This document shows, piece after piece, positions 12,405 through 23,822 of a stretch of DNA of 64,000 nt (position 1 is the first letter of the stretch; every line of letters starts with the position of its first letter). Source of the stretch: Hydractinia symbiolongicarpus (lineage: Eukaryota > Cnidaria > Hydrozoa > Anthoathecata > Hydractiniidae); contig NC_079882.1 of assembly GCF_029227915.1 (NCBI RefSeq), forward strand, positions 28,448,001 to 28,512,000. The letters run 5' to 3'. The position numbers and the translations under genes are program-made. The notes under the pieces were generated by a model. The model saw only the letters and a list, made by a program, of their open reading frames with translations, searched no databases and had not been told where the DNA came from.

Positions 12405-14253
12405 ATGAGCTTTCGGGGTAGAGGAGGTTTTAGAGGCGGTGGTCGTGGAGGTCGTGGTGGTGGCCGAGGTGGTGGCAGAGGAGGATACAGACAAATGGAT
12501 TATGGACCACCTGACAGAGTTATTGGTAAGTTTATCATGTAAAAGAAAAAATTCTCAGTATTTAGTTTTACTTGAAAACTTGATAAATTTGTAGTATGTC
12601 ACACCATGAAATGACAATTGCTGACATGCTAAAATCTTCTCAATGTACAATGATTCTCAAGCAGGGCACCTAAGCGGGAGCTTGATGTTTTTAAATAAAT
12701 TTTCTTACAGTGTTGCTTCCCCTTTTTTTCTTTTAGAAATTGGCCATCTTCTTCATCCTTGTGAAAGCGACCTTGTTTTAAAGTGCACAAATGAGAGTGT
12801 ACCGTATTTCAATGCACCAATATACTTAGAGAATAAACAACAAATTGGAAAAGTGGATGAAATATTTGGACCTATAACAGAATTCATATCTTTTCACCCT
12901 GCAATTTATACAATTTATTTAATACAAAAGAATTTATTAAGTTTTTGTTGTGTAGCATAGTTTTTTTTCTATTGTTAATTTCAACTACTTCTTGGTTATT
13001 AGCAACAGTGGGATGTTTTGTGGGATGTTTTGTTATCTTAAATGTTCTTAACGTCAGTCCCTTAACTGATTCTTACTTCTTTTCTGTGAAACTCTCAGAA
13101 GGTATGACGGCAACGTCTTTTAAGAAACTCCAAAAAGTAAGTCTCAGTAAAAATTTCAAGTAAAAAAGTGTAATCTCAAGTAAAGCAATGTATTGTGATG
13201 TTTATTTTTTAGTTATTCATTGATCCAAATAAGCTGCTACCACTCTCCAGATTCACAGGCCCAGGAGGTTGGTTTTAATTTTCACTTACACTCAGCTCTA
13301 TTTCTACTTTGTAGATATCTAATAAATTTGAACAGTTTCTAGATGTTTTATCATCCAGCTATACCTTAATACATAAAATTTTTGCCTAACTTTTATTTTC
13401 TCGCTTGACAGTTGCTCAAACTGTTACCAATTTTGCGAATGACTGATTCGCCGAATTTAGGTGCGTGAAAATTAAGTTGCACAATTGATCGCTAATATAC
13501 CAGCATTTCATCTTAAATCAACTGAAAATGACTGGAAAAACGAAAAATACACATTATTTTTGTTGGAGATGTTCTTTAGTGAACGGAAAACAGTGTAGTT
13601 TTTCGTTAAAGAAAATCGCAAGAACTCAAGTTTGCCAACATAATCACTTTTTGTGAACTTTTTTTTTACAAAGTAAGTACTATAAAAAATTATAATAAAA
13701 AATTATTTCTTTTTATCACTCACGCGAAAAGTTTTTGGTATGAGGTAAATAGTTGTTTTTAGTTTGCTGTTGATTCTGCTTAATTTTATCTTATTTTCTT
13801 GATCAGCTGGTCGTGGAGGCGGACGCGGGCGTGGTGGTGGAAGAGGAGGCAGAGGTGGTGGTAGAGGCGGAGGTCGTGGAACACCAAGAGGACGAGGAGG
13901 TTTGTGTTCTTTCCTTTTTTTCTTTTCTGCGGCATTTTTGATTTTAAATGACCTAAAAATTTATTTAGGACGTGGCGGTGGAGGTTTTAGAGGTGGCGGT
14001 GGTTTTAGAGGTGGCCGTGGGGGAGGTTTCAGAGGTATGTATTAGTTGAAATTAATAAAGTGTTTTTCTGATGCTGTACTGAAAGTACCAATTTGAATCT
14101 TATGAGGAGTAAAGTCACATAAAGCTTAGAGTCAACAATTCTTCAACGGTCACTTTCTTCAACAGCCGTTAAAGTCTTAGCTATATTTTTGTTGTTATAT
14201 GAAAAATCTTTACCCCCCGTGATGTGACTTATTATTTAGGCCGGGGCAGATGA
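12405..14253 (+). CDS. GAR1: GAR1, H/ACA ribonucleoprotein subunit 1
   Basis: GAR1 is a nucleolar protein that binds dyskerin/NOP58-type H/ACA particles and helps guide pseudouridylation of rRNA. Seven exons: 12405-12525, 12737-12885, 13077-13136, 13213-13267, 13807-13899, 13969-14034, 14240-14253. They join in frame to 185 residues. Residues 1-30 are an RGG-rich tail ([12 protein letters not shown]). The central core has [62 protein letters not shown] and [11 protein letters not shown], matching the family core closely. A second RGG region forms the C-terminus and ends GRGR. Length and two-tail layout are typical. The second intron (12886-13076) is AT-AC rather than GT-AG; using it restores the conserved core exactly. 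The start is fixed by the RGG tail following the first ATG. Confidence 0.96.
12886..13076 (+). other. AT-AC intron of U12 type in GAR1
   Basis: The intron begins ATATCTTTTC, close to the U12 5' site consensus ATATCCTTT, and ends in AC. The branch-like sequence TCCCTTAAC at 13058-13066 lies about 11 nt before the 3' end, the spacing typical of U12 introns. No GT-AG choice near these points preserves the GAR1 core, whereas this one joins Glu-Phe to Phe-Phe-Ser-Val in phase 0. Confidence 0.88.
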
Positions 14254-14837
14254 TAAAGTCGGATGAAGTTTATTTTGTTGGTTTTATTGCGGTGACTTCG
14301 AATAGGATCATACAAAATGAATTCAGCGAAACATTTTCGGCTTCCGGATTTTTCGCGTTTTGTACATGGACATTGGCAGAACATATTTTATTGCTATTTT
14401 TAACATTTTGTGAATTTTTTAACTTTGTTATTAATCCATTCTATAAATTTTTAGCTTCAGGTGTGACAGTGCAAAGAAATAAGGAAACAAGTATTTTAAA
14501 ATCAAATGTTAAAAAGGAGGAAAAAGGTTTAAAATATGAAATAGCGTTGTTAATGTGTCATTAGATCTAAACTAAGTGAATTAGTGCCCCCGTCTTATAT
14601 CAACTTTTTATAACCCCCGTCGTGTGTGTTTTTAACGAGACAAAAGTTTACAAGTTTACACGAAACGATTCAAACGTATTATTTTCTTTAATAATCCTGT
14701 ACAAATAAAAAGTTTAAAAGGATTTTGAAAATATATTTGTCAATAGTTACATTTGTTATTGTAAATGGTAGAGAAAAAGTTAGCTTGCGAAAAAGTCTTG
14801 CGCACTATATTCTTGACGATAAACATATAAAAGAATA
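14254..14837. other. Intergenic, GAR1 3' flank
   Basis: AT-rich DNA with the presumed GAR1 3' untranslated region. The ORF at 14250-14564 overlaps the GAR1 stop in another frame and has no recognisable domain. A promoter for the first exon at 14838 should lie at the right end, but no clear element is seen. Confidence 0.5.
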
Positions 14838-17800
14838 ATGCCAACTTGTACTCATATAAACTATCATTTGGAAGCGCAGAGAAGAGCGAGGGTGCTTGAA
14901 AGAAAACACGCAGCTCTAAAGAAACTGCAAGAACAGCAGGTATCAATGTGTTTCAGTTTAACATAAAATCTGCTATGACGGGTCTAAGATTGAAAATTTT
15001 CCGTTATTACTCTGGTATGAAGTTATTGTCAGGAATTATTTAAGTATTGAATATTCTCAAAATGTCAGAGAAACCATTTCTTTAATATGTCAGGAATTTT
15101 AAGTTAAAAGTTAATCGTCAATCAGGACTATTTTTATTATTCAAAATATTGGCAAGTATTAAATTTCAGGTTAGTTCTGTCTTTCTAACTTCGGTCCCAG
15201 GGTATATTGTATCTTTTCTGACATCGGGACAGCGATTTCGTATCGTACTTCCTATATCAGAAGGATACAAGATGCCCTGAGGTTCAGGTTCCTGGTTTTT
15301 TATCAAATGCACATTTTTACGGGAAATCCAAGCATTATTAGGATGCCTGTACCAACCCAAAATAGTTGTGGAAATAAGTGAAATGTTAGGTATTTAGTCA
15401 AAAGATTTTTAAAAGAAATGAGTAATAATTTTAAGTTGGCACCCTTAAAACAGACTGCTCAAAAGTAAAAGTTCAACTTTTTATCTAAAGTTTGAGAACC
15501 GCTTATTGCCGTAAATGAAAACATCATACCTCTCACAAGAATCATTATCTTGTTTTCGTTCTCTTGTTTTCTAATCTCATTATCTTTTTAAAGCGGGACC
15601 CTAAACCATTCAAAGGGTAAAAAAAGAAGAAGTAAACTGCATACATATGTCTAACCAAGGAGGTTTGTTTAATCTTTTCTAATGCATGTTGTTCGAGTTT
15701 TCCTTGTTTGATAACCTTTATGAATTTGATGAAAATAAATGCAGCTACAAAGTTGACATAGTTCAAATTATCGATTCAATTCAATTATCCTCGTCCCCAG
15801 GGCTTGTTAAGATTTTAGGACTTAGACGGATGGACCGTTCAAACACACAAAAAAACAATCTCTGGGTACGAGATTGTACTTTAAGCACAATTTTATTGAT
15901 TTGGATTTCTGGAAATACCATGTCAGTTTTGACTGAAAAGTTAAGCGACAACCTCGCTCCCATTAATGGAAAATTGATGGTTTCTTAAAAGTGTCACAGC
16001 TAACTTATTTTTAGTTTTTTGACATTGATACGGAACTAGCTACGGATTAGAATATCCTTGTGTTACTTGACCTCCATATACAGTGCCAGGTGACCTGCTT
16101 TGTGTGAACTTTACAAGGCTTCCTTCCCATAAACAGGGACTGTGGATCTTAGAAATCACAGGCCTCGATAACTACTTTTGTCTTCTGTACGTTACCTAGC
16201 GTATTAAACACAGTCGTATTTTTTCTGCATGTTAGCTACGTATAATATGTCCATGGAAAATAACTTTTCTAAGCAAAATTTTAAATACAAATTATATACA
16301 TACGAATCCAGAACATGTACATACAAACATGTGAAAAGCCTAGGAAACCCTGGGAATGAGGTTGTTCTTGCGGTGCCACTCTCTCTACAGTGAAAAATGA
16401 AGCGTCGAAATATTGTTTCCTTTTCCGGATCCAACTTATATAAATATTTGTCCCATTCGCGAAAGTAAGACAGCTTCTGTCTTAGCATAATCCTCTGATT
16501 TTAAAATAGTTAATAGCTAGAATTACGTAACGATTCTTCAGGTGATCAAAATCTTTTGCTACTAAAGTAAAGTACAATGATTCTCTATCGAGAAACCCTA
16601 CAAACTGATGTTAACACAAGCTTGTGTGACGTCATTTATGGGAAAAACGTCATGCGTTTAATATTACGTCAGATTATGACTTCGTCAAAACAAAAGGGAA
16701 CTTGGCATAAACAAAAGTGTCCTACGATCTTATCCCACATTAGTTCTGCCGAAAATGGCTGCATATCATCTCGAAGCTCTTCGTAGACAGCGCGTAATTG
16801 ACCGTAAACATGGTGCATTGGCTAGGATTGCCATGGGAAAGGTAAGGGAAGCAAAAAATCTAAGATGAAATACATATACCATTCTTTAGTTCCTCTTTCT
16901 CCATTAAACTTCTCCGTTTTTTTTTTTTTTTTTTTTTTGATTTTTTTGATTTTCCGCAAGTCAAGACTCTTACTGTTATTTTCTGCCATATGTTGTAGCA
17001 TCTTCTCGTTGAAAAACATTGTTTGAGGAGACCCCATATCAAAAAATGATATTCTCTTCTCTCGGTATTCGGTAAAAATAAAAATTTAGACGATTATTTA
17101 TCTGCTTATTTTCCATTGTTGTACCATTAAAGGCATTCTTTTGCAGAGAGATGTAAAGAACGGATACAGCTTTGAATTTGCTTTTGGCGGTTTTTGTTAA
17201 GCAAACATTAAGGCTGTGTTCTGATATAAACAGATTTTCTGCTATGAGAATGACATTTTCAACACTGATGATGCGCCGCTTAAACAAAGGTAACCTAAAA
17301 ATGACATCTTCTGAGTCATATAAATTGATCTAAAAGATTTGACATGTAGATCTTTCCGATACGAACACTGGCTAAATTTTGAATTTCTTTTGGCAGTCCG
17401 GTCGTATTTGTACGGTCATAGCGCGTTTAAGGATTTTCTTTTTAGACTGCATGATTTGTTGATGAACTGAATAAATATGATAAAACTATTTCTACCTTTT
17501 AAAGTACTTGCCATCCTAGATTTTAAATTTTACGTTTACTTTCTTGACGACTAAGATCGAGGCTCAGAGGGCAGCCTTCTCACTGCTTGTGGCGACCTCA
17601 CCTAATATCCATAACCAATAATATAATCACAACGCCAATTCTCATCTACCAGAAAATCTGATGATTCTATCATATGGTTCTCTTTAAATTAAGGGAGAGA
17701 AATAAAAATGTTCTGATAATAATAATTTAATCCGCTGCACACTGTGTCATATGGAGTAAAGCAACAACTATACTATTACCGACCATGAAGCTGGATGATT

Positions 17801-18277
17801 TCCATTGAATGGGTAAAACGGTTGCTACCGGGTTACTATGCAGTTAATCAAAGCCCAGTTTTATCATAAAGCCGCATTTCATGGTGAACTTAGCGTGCGA
17901 TATTAGGTTATAATAGTTTAAGTAAAATTTGTCCTTTTTTAGTAGGCGACCCACCTTTCATCAGATTTCTGCAACGTCTTTATCACGCGGTAAGTCAAAA
18001 TCTTTTCTGAATTTTATTTTAGGAGGAAGAAGAACGCAAACTTCAAGAACAATTCGAACAACGCGAGAGAACTAAACTGATAGAGGAGGAGGACAGACGC
18101 AAAGAGCGCGAGGAACACTTGCGACAAAGAGGAGGTAGTAGACCAAAGTTTTATTCGAGAACAGATAAACAAACTCAAGTCCGCTTTCCGACGCAAAAAG
18201 ATCTTCGTCATCAGCAAAAAGTACTTCGCGACCACGGACTTGTTATGGGTCACGTGAATGATAAATTTCTTTCGTAA
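14838..18277 (+). CDS. Small charged coiled-coil protein with alternative first exons
   Basis: Two candidate first exons splice in phase 0 to one last exon (18023-18277). Exon 1a is 14838-14939 (34 residues) and exon 1b is 16755-16841 (29 residues). Both contain YHLEA, then an Arg-rich stretch, then RKHxAL, so they are paralogous and probably mutually exclusive. The shared 84-residue part starts EEEERKLQEQFEQRER, a charged helix likely to form a coiled coil, followed by RPKFYSRTDKQTQVRFP and the C-terminus GHVNDKFLS. Products would be 118 and 113 residues. I do not recognise the family; small ciliary or microtubule-associated proteins can look like this, but that is only a guess. Both donors (gtatca, gtaagg) and the acceptor (attttattttag) are good. 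The gap between the exons is AT-rich and holds a poly-T run at about 16918-16938. Confidence 0.72.
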
Positions 18278-19266
18278 TTTTTTTTACCTTGTTCATAATT
18301 GATTTATATGCAACATCAAATAATTGTTTTTGTTCGTTTATCTAATAGTATGAAATGTTACAAGGTGAAAATAATTGTTAAAAAAAATTTAATAGAATTT
18401 TTACAAAAGGTAAAGATTGTGTTGCTACGTCCTAACTTCTTTAGGTACTTCAATTAGAAAGGTTGTCAGAAAAATATAGTGATACAAGGTGGCTAATTTT
18501 GAGGTTAGATTCCACCAATGAGGGTGATGCCATTGCTATATGTAGTATATTTAAGTCGACGCAATTTGAACTTGCAAATATTCTCAGCAGACTTATCGCA
18601 GCGAGTTTCAGATCTTAGATTATTTAGTTTAATCAAACTCCAAATAGGTACTAACTTTTTACTGACCTCAGCATGATCATTTTTCTAAATTTTCAATATT
18701 TTTGTGAGGTTGTAGATATGTAAAAAGCGATGGAGTATCAGACGTTATTCAGTTACAGGCCTTTCAAGATCTTGTATTGGAATTCCACAACATCCAGTAA
18801 CTTTCTAGTATTCCTAATGATTTGATAAGACTGAAACGCACTTGTTAAATGTCAATAATTAGTCCGATTAATTAGAGAATCTGTGACGTAATTAATTCAT
18901 CACTAATATCCTTCCGTCTGCCAGTTTCGATCAATCAACAGTTTCGCCTTTTCTGATAATTTCTGATAATTTCGTCACCATCACTTCTTAAAAGCGCGGA
19001 AAATATTATTCATATTTCAACATCTTGTCCTAAACATTCGAGAACAGTCGTCGATGAACGCTTCGAAAGTTACGCGATCAAAAAAAATGCTCTGAATATT
19101 TTTAAACTATAAAGTTGGAGCATATCGAGTTATGAAAAGTTTGTAATTGACATTAATTGTCTCCTTATTCAATCAATTAACACAAATTGCAAGTAATTAT
19201 ATTTTCTGTTAAAGAACTTTAAAGTTCTTACTGCCAGACCGATAATTTATATGATACGACGAAGAA
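18278..19266. other. Intergenic, upstream of the DUF229 array
   Basis: No ORF with recognisable content. It presumably holds the 3' end of the coiled-coil gene and the promoter and 5' leader of the first DUF229 gene. No repeats of note. Confidence 0.45.
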
Positions 19267-22200
19267 ATGTTTAACTTTAAGAAGCGGCATCTCGTGTTTG
19301 GGTTGTTATTTTTATTCATCTATGGATTGTTAACTACTTTGTTTACGGTTGAGTATAACCACGTTCACAAATACAAATTGCTAACGGAAAATATTTTGAT
19401 CATAAGTGAAGACAAGAACAATGAAATAGACCAAAGTATTCGGATTCGAGAAGTGGGTTTAACGGGACAATCAAAAGTACACTCCTCGAGCATAAAACAA
19501 AGCTCTGAGAGAATTATTAATCTAAAAAACCTTGTTAAAGATGTTAGAATTAAGAATAATGTAACACCAATCGTATCACCGACGGAAAAAAGAAAAACTT
19601 ATAAAATTGAGTACTTAAAAACAGCTAAATCGCCGAAATCGGACTTAAACGAGCCGTTGGTCCATGGTAGGAACTATGCTAAAAAAGAAACCAACTTTAC
19701 TGACCAGGAAGAATCAACTTCTATTTGTCCTAAATTAGGCATTATACAAAAACATCCGATTAAACTGAAGGAAAACATTTCTTGTCTTGAACATCAGCCA
19801 TCCGAATCGGGTTGTAAGTATGTCCAAGAACTCTATCCATACGATGTTGGCATTCATACATGCAAGGTTGAAAAAAGTGTCGAAATATGTACTTACGACA
19901 AAGGTCAAATATTCTGCACCTTTAAATCGTGTGGAGTAAACTTTGACGAAAAAATCTACGTTCATATTTTCAACAAAGAGACTGGACATGTTGAAGTAGT
20001 ACCAAAGGGGTGCAGCGACGATGAAGAGCTGAATTTTCTAGTGTACAGGGAAGCACAGAAAACTGTTAGAAGTGGTTATAATTTCATGTTTCTTAGTTGT
20101 AATAAAAATGAAACACAAACGCAATTGCTTCTTCTCGATAAAGACATTTTAGAACAGAAATTAAAACTAGAAAAAGGTGAGAAAGATGGCGTGAATATTA
20201 ACATTATTTTGTTTGATTCCATAGCTCGAGCACATTTTTACCGTTCTCTTAAAGCAACCATAAATATGTTTAACGAAATAAACTCCGATCCTCATTCTGA
20301 AACCGAGGTTTTAGATTTCCAGCTTTTCCAAGCGTTGCACGGACATAGCGCGGAAAACAACCACGGTTTGTTTACTGGTCACGTGTTCCCATCTAACATT
20401 TCGGATAGTGATAGAGAAGAACTCGCGACTGGTATAGATTATTTCATAAACCATTTTAAAAAGCATGGTTATAACGTCATGTATCAGGATGATATGTGCT
20501 GGGAAGCATTTTGGGGAATAAGAATGGACCTTGGAGGAGCAGAAGAATGGAAAGACTTGTCGTACAAGATAGACCAACTAAACTTGGATGATACAGGTGA
20601 AGCTTCCTTTCATTTGGCAATCCTTTTTCGGCTTCTCCTACCGAAGAAAAAATTACTGAAATATGCATCCCTAATCCCTAGAATCTAGCTATCTCAAAGA
20701 AATATTTTCTTTCTAATAAAAATAAGAAACGACTTTAACTTCGACAAAGTTGGTAGCGTTCGATCAAGTAATCATCACACAACTTTAAAACCAATCACAG
20801 AAAATTATCAAACGCTAATCGTATTTAAAACGATAAGAAAAAATTGAGAATAAACTAATTGCGTCATTATGTAAGAAAAGAGGAAATTAAAAACGTCATC
20901 TTTCAAGAAAAAAACTGTGACAAAAAACAACAACAACGATTAAAAATAAACGCGGTAAGAGGATGACGTAAAGCATAAAATAGAAATCAATTTTCCCAAT
21001 TATGTGTGATAGTGTATTTGGTGAGCACGTGCACTCCAAGTTTTTCTTTTTCAAAACACTTTTATACAGTAAAATGTTCTTATAGTGGACATCTAATGTA
21101 GCGGAAACATCTCTACAGCGCACGTTTTTCACAGGAACGGATGTAATGAAAATCTTGACAAAGCCTTTATGTAGCAGACACTTTACAGCGAACACCTCTA
21201 TGCTAATTTAAAGTACCTTTTAGAACTAACCTCTCTAAAGTAACTATAGAGCTCTATTTAAGCTAAGAATTAAATTCGTGAAATCTTATATCTGTTTTTT
21301 AAAGACCTCTCATTCTTTGTGTTACTCTATATGGCACTATATTAAAAAGTCAATTAAATATAGTGATCTACAGCGACCAATAAAATTTTGCGTTTCTTTA
21401 GATAGGTACCTGTCGGTTTATCTTGTGCGTTACACTGAGAAATGGCTAAAAAGCTAACCAAGAAGGGGGAACAATTGAAATCTCTTTTGTAATTATTGTT
21501 GATTAGGATAAAACCATTAAGAAAAGTGAATAAATAAAAAATGCCTGCTAACACGCACTTTAGGTGTATTTTTAAGAAGAAAGAGTCGGCAAGGGGGGGG
21601 GGGGGGGAGTGATTGGTGTCTATACCGACAACAAGGCAAACCATAGTATTATCAAGAGGAAGATTTTGAAATTAATATTATTGTGTCGAAAAACGCATCG
21701 AAATCAAATTGGTGTAACGGATTGGTTTTGTTTTGTATCTTGAGTGATTTTTTTATGATTTCAAATTTGTTTTATATATATTTTTAGGTTTACTTTTTGC
21801 TAGTTGTAAAATAATGAAACAGTACAAAGTGGAACACATTTTCAATCTAGAGGACGAAGAGAAAGTTTGTTTTAACGGTCAACAGCAAGATGAGTATTAT
21901 CTACAATATCTTTACGAACGTTCCCAAAAAGCTGAAGCAGGTGGAGTCCGAAAATCCTTCTCGTTTTCAAATCTAAACGTAGCTCACGACGGGGGTGGAG
22001 TTAGAGTTCAAACGATTGACGAATCGCTGTCAGAGTTTGTATCTTTGATGTCCCGCATGGAAAATACATTGACAATAATTTTAGCAGATCATGGAAACGG
22101 GTATACCGATTATGTTTATTTAGACATGGAAGGTCGTTATGAAATGTTTCATCCATCTTTGTTCATGATTGTACCAAAAGGTGTGCAACAATATATTGGT

Positions 22201-23163
22201 GATAATGTGATGACGTCATTAAGGTTAAATCAAAAGAGACTTCTCACTATGATTGATCTTCATCACGGTCTGTTGAGTTTAACTAGTAAAAACAAACAAG
22301 CAAACGGTATTTTTACTCCGGTGTCGATAAACAGAGGTTGTTCCGATGTACCTTTACGCTTGCCAAACTTATGCGTGTGCCAGGGATGGAACACTCCGGT
22401 GCAAAATACGACAGAAATGATCGGTCAAATGGAATTTGCCATCGGTACTTTGAATAACATTATTACGGCATCTTCAAAGGAGGGAAAATGCAAAAGGCTT
22501 GTTCCCACTATGATAGTTAATGTTCTGCAAAGAAAAGATGGTGCGTTCATTAGAACCACGTTTGACATTTTAACGCAGTCAGGCTACGGTTTCACGAATC
22601 GACACGAAACGATAACAGTCGAAGTGAAGTCTATTCTAAGTAATACCGTTCCGTCACGAGAGATGCAATTACTATCTAACGATCGACTCTCCAAATTCGG
22701 TCCTTACAAGAAGTGTAGCGATACCGAGGAAACGTTCAGATTATGTGTTTGCGATACAAAGATACGATATTTGCAATACGAAAACAACATTGAAAAATTA
22801 TATTTTCAAAGGACGTCTTTGAACTACGATATATTCAAAGGAATCGTGTCTGAAGAAATAAAAACTTTAGAAAAAAATTTGGCAGTCATTATTAGATCGT
22901 ATAATGAACCTCATTACGATGAAAATGAAAATGAGATTGATCCATACGTCATTTCTTTATCGTTTGAGGTGGTCAATGTAGATAACACGCATGCGTACAT
23001 CATCCATGTCGATTTCTTTAATTTGAAGAATATAAAGGCCACGCAAAGGAACTGCAGCTCCGTTGTTAAAACAAACACTGTAACTTATTTATGTACTCTT
23101 GTAAGAAGTGCACCAGCGTGGTCAACGTTTTATGATTATGATATTTATTATAAGAAAATTTAA
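19267..23163 (+). CDS. DUF229-family type II membrane protein, copy A
   Basis: Two exons, 19267-20596 and 21788-23163, joined in phase 1 at Asp-Thr-Gly, give 901 residues. A membrane anchor at residues 9-28 (LVFGLLFLFIYGLLTTLF) follows a short basic tail, so most of the chain is extracellular or lumenal. A longer spacer precedes the Cys-rich start of the fold (STSICPKLG, PSESGCKYVQELYPYD) than in copies B and C. DUF229 belongs to the alkaline-phosphatase/sulfatase superfamily. Visible active-site candidates are the Asp of ILFDSIARAHFYRS (metal), the Ser of LHGHSAEN (nucleophile position, Thr in the other copies), ILADHGNGYTDY and MIDLHHG (metal). Substrate is unknown. The 3' core at 22057-22273 is almost identical to copy C. 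The intron 20597-21787 holds a poly-G run (about 21593-21607) and a possible transposon end at 21067. Confidence 0.9.
21067..21260. mobile_element. Possible pogo/Tc1-like element end
   Basis: TACAGTAAAATGTTCTTATA followed by repeats of gtagcgga/acagcg and cctctctaaag resembles the ends of pogo-type elements inserted at TA. The matching right end was not found, so this is tentative. It lies in the intron of DUF229 copy A. Confidence 0.3.
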
Positions 23164-23822
23164 AAATAAACAAATTAGAATTGAAATAGTTATTAATATA
23201 TATTTATATATTATATATTCAAAGCTAGCTTCGGTCTTTTTCACTTTATTCTTTTGTTTTAGTTAAAAAAATATCTGAACACTGTACCCCCTTTTTAATC
23301 AGAAAACTTTCTCTGAGTTTTACCCCTTTTTATTGTAATATCACCAGGCGATGTCAGGAAAAATCTCTCCCCCCCCATAAAAAGAGGACGTGGGGCGGGG
23401 TCAAAATAATAGAGACGATAGACGATATATTTGATTTATTAAGTTCTCCTGGAAACTTGTTTCCCTGTTATATCGATAATTTGAAACTTTAAGGTTTCTA
23501 ACTTTAAATTTTATTAACTGGGCTACCTTTAGCTTACGTAGGATGCTTTCTTATGTTCCAAAGTTTACGGACGAGGTATTGTGTAAGAAAAATGAATGTA
23601 ACCTTTTGAACAATTTGTCTTCCAGACTTAGATTTTTTTGTTTCAATATAAACACCTGAGAAGCCCTGGGGATGAGGTTCCCTTCCTGCTTCAGTAAGTT
23701 TATGCTCAATAAATGCTTAGAAATTTGCATTATTTAGCAAATGTTTACTTCCGGATGCTTTATATCCGGTTCCACATTCGTATTTCGGCCATCATTGGTT
23801 ATATATATAAGATGCCACAAGG
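23164..23822. other. Intergenic between DUF229 copies A and B
   Basis: Short AT-rich spacer. AATAAA at 23165-23170, just after the stop of copy A, could be a polyadenylation signal. A C-run near 23371-23377 and ccccttttt motifs are present. The last 60 bases probably hold the promoter or leader of copy B. Confidence 0.45.

Noticed and set aside
16822-17042. Lys-rich minus-strand ORFs
   Set aside because: They read a poly-T tract in an intron.
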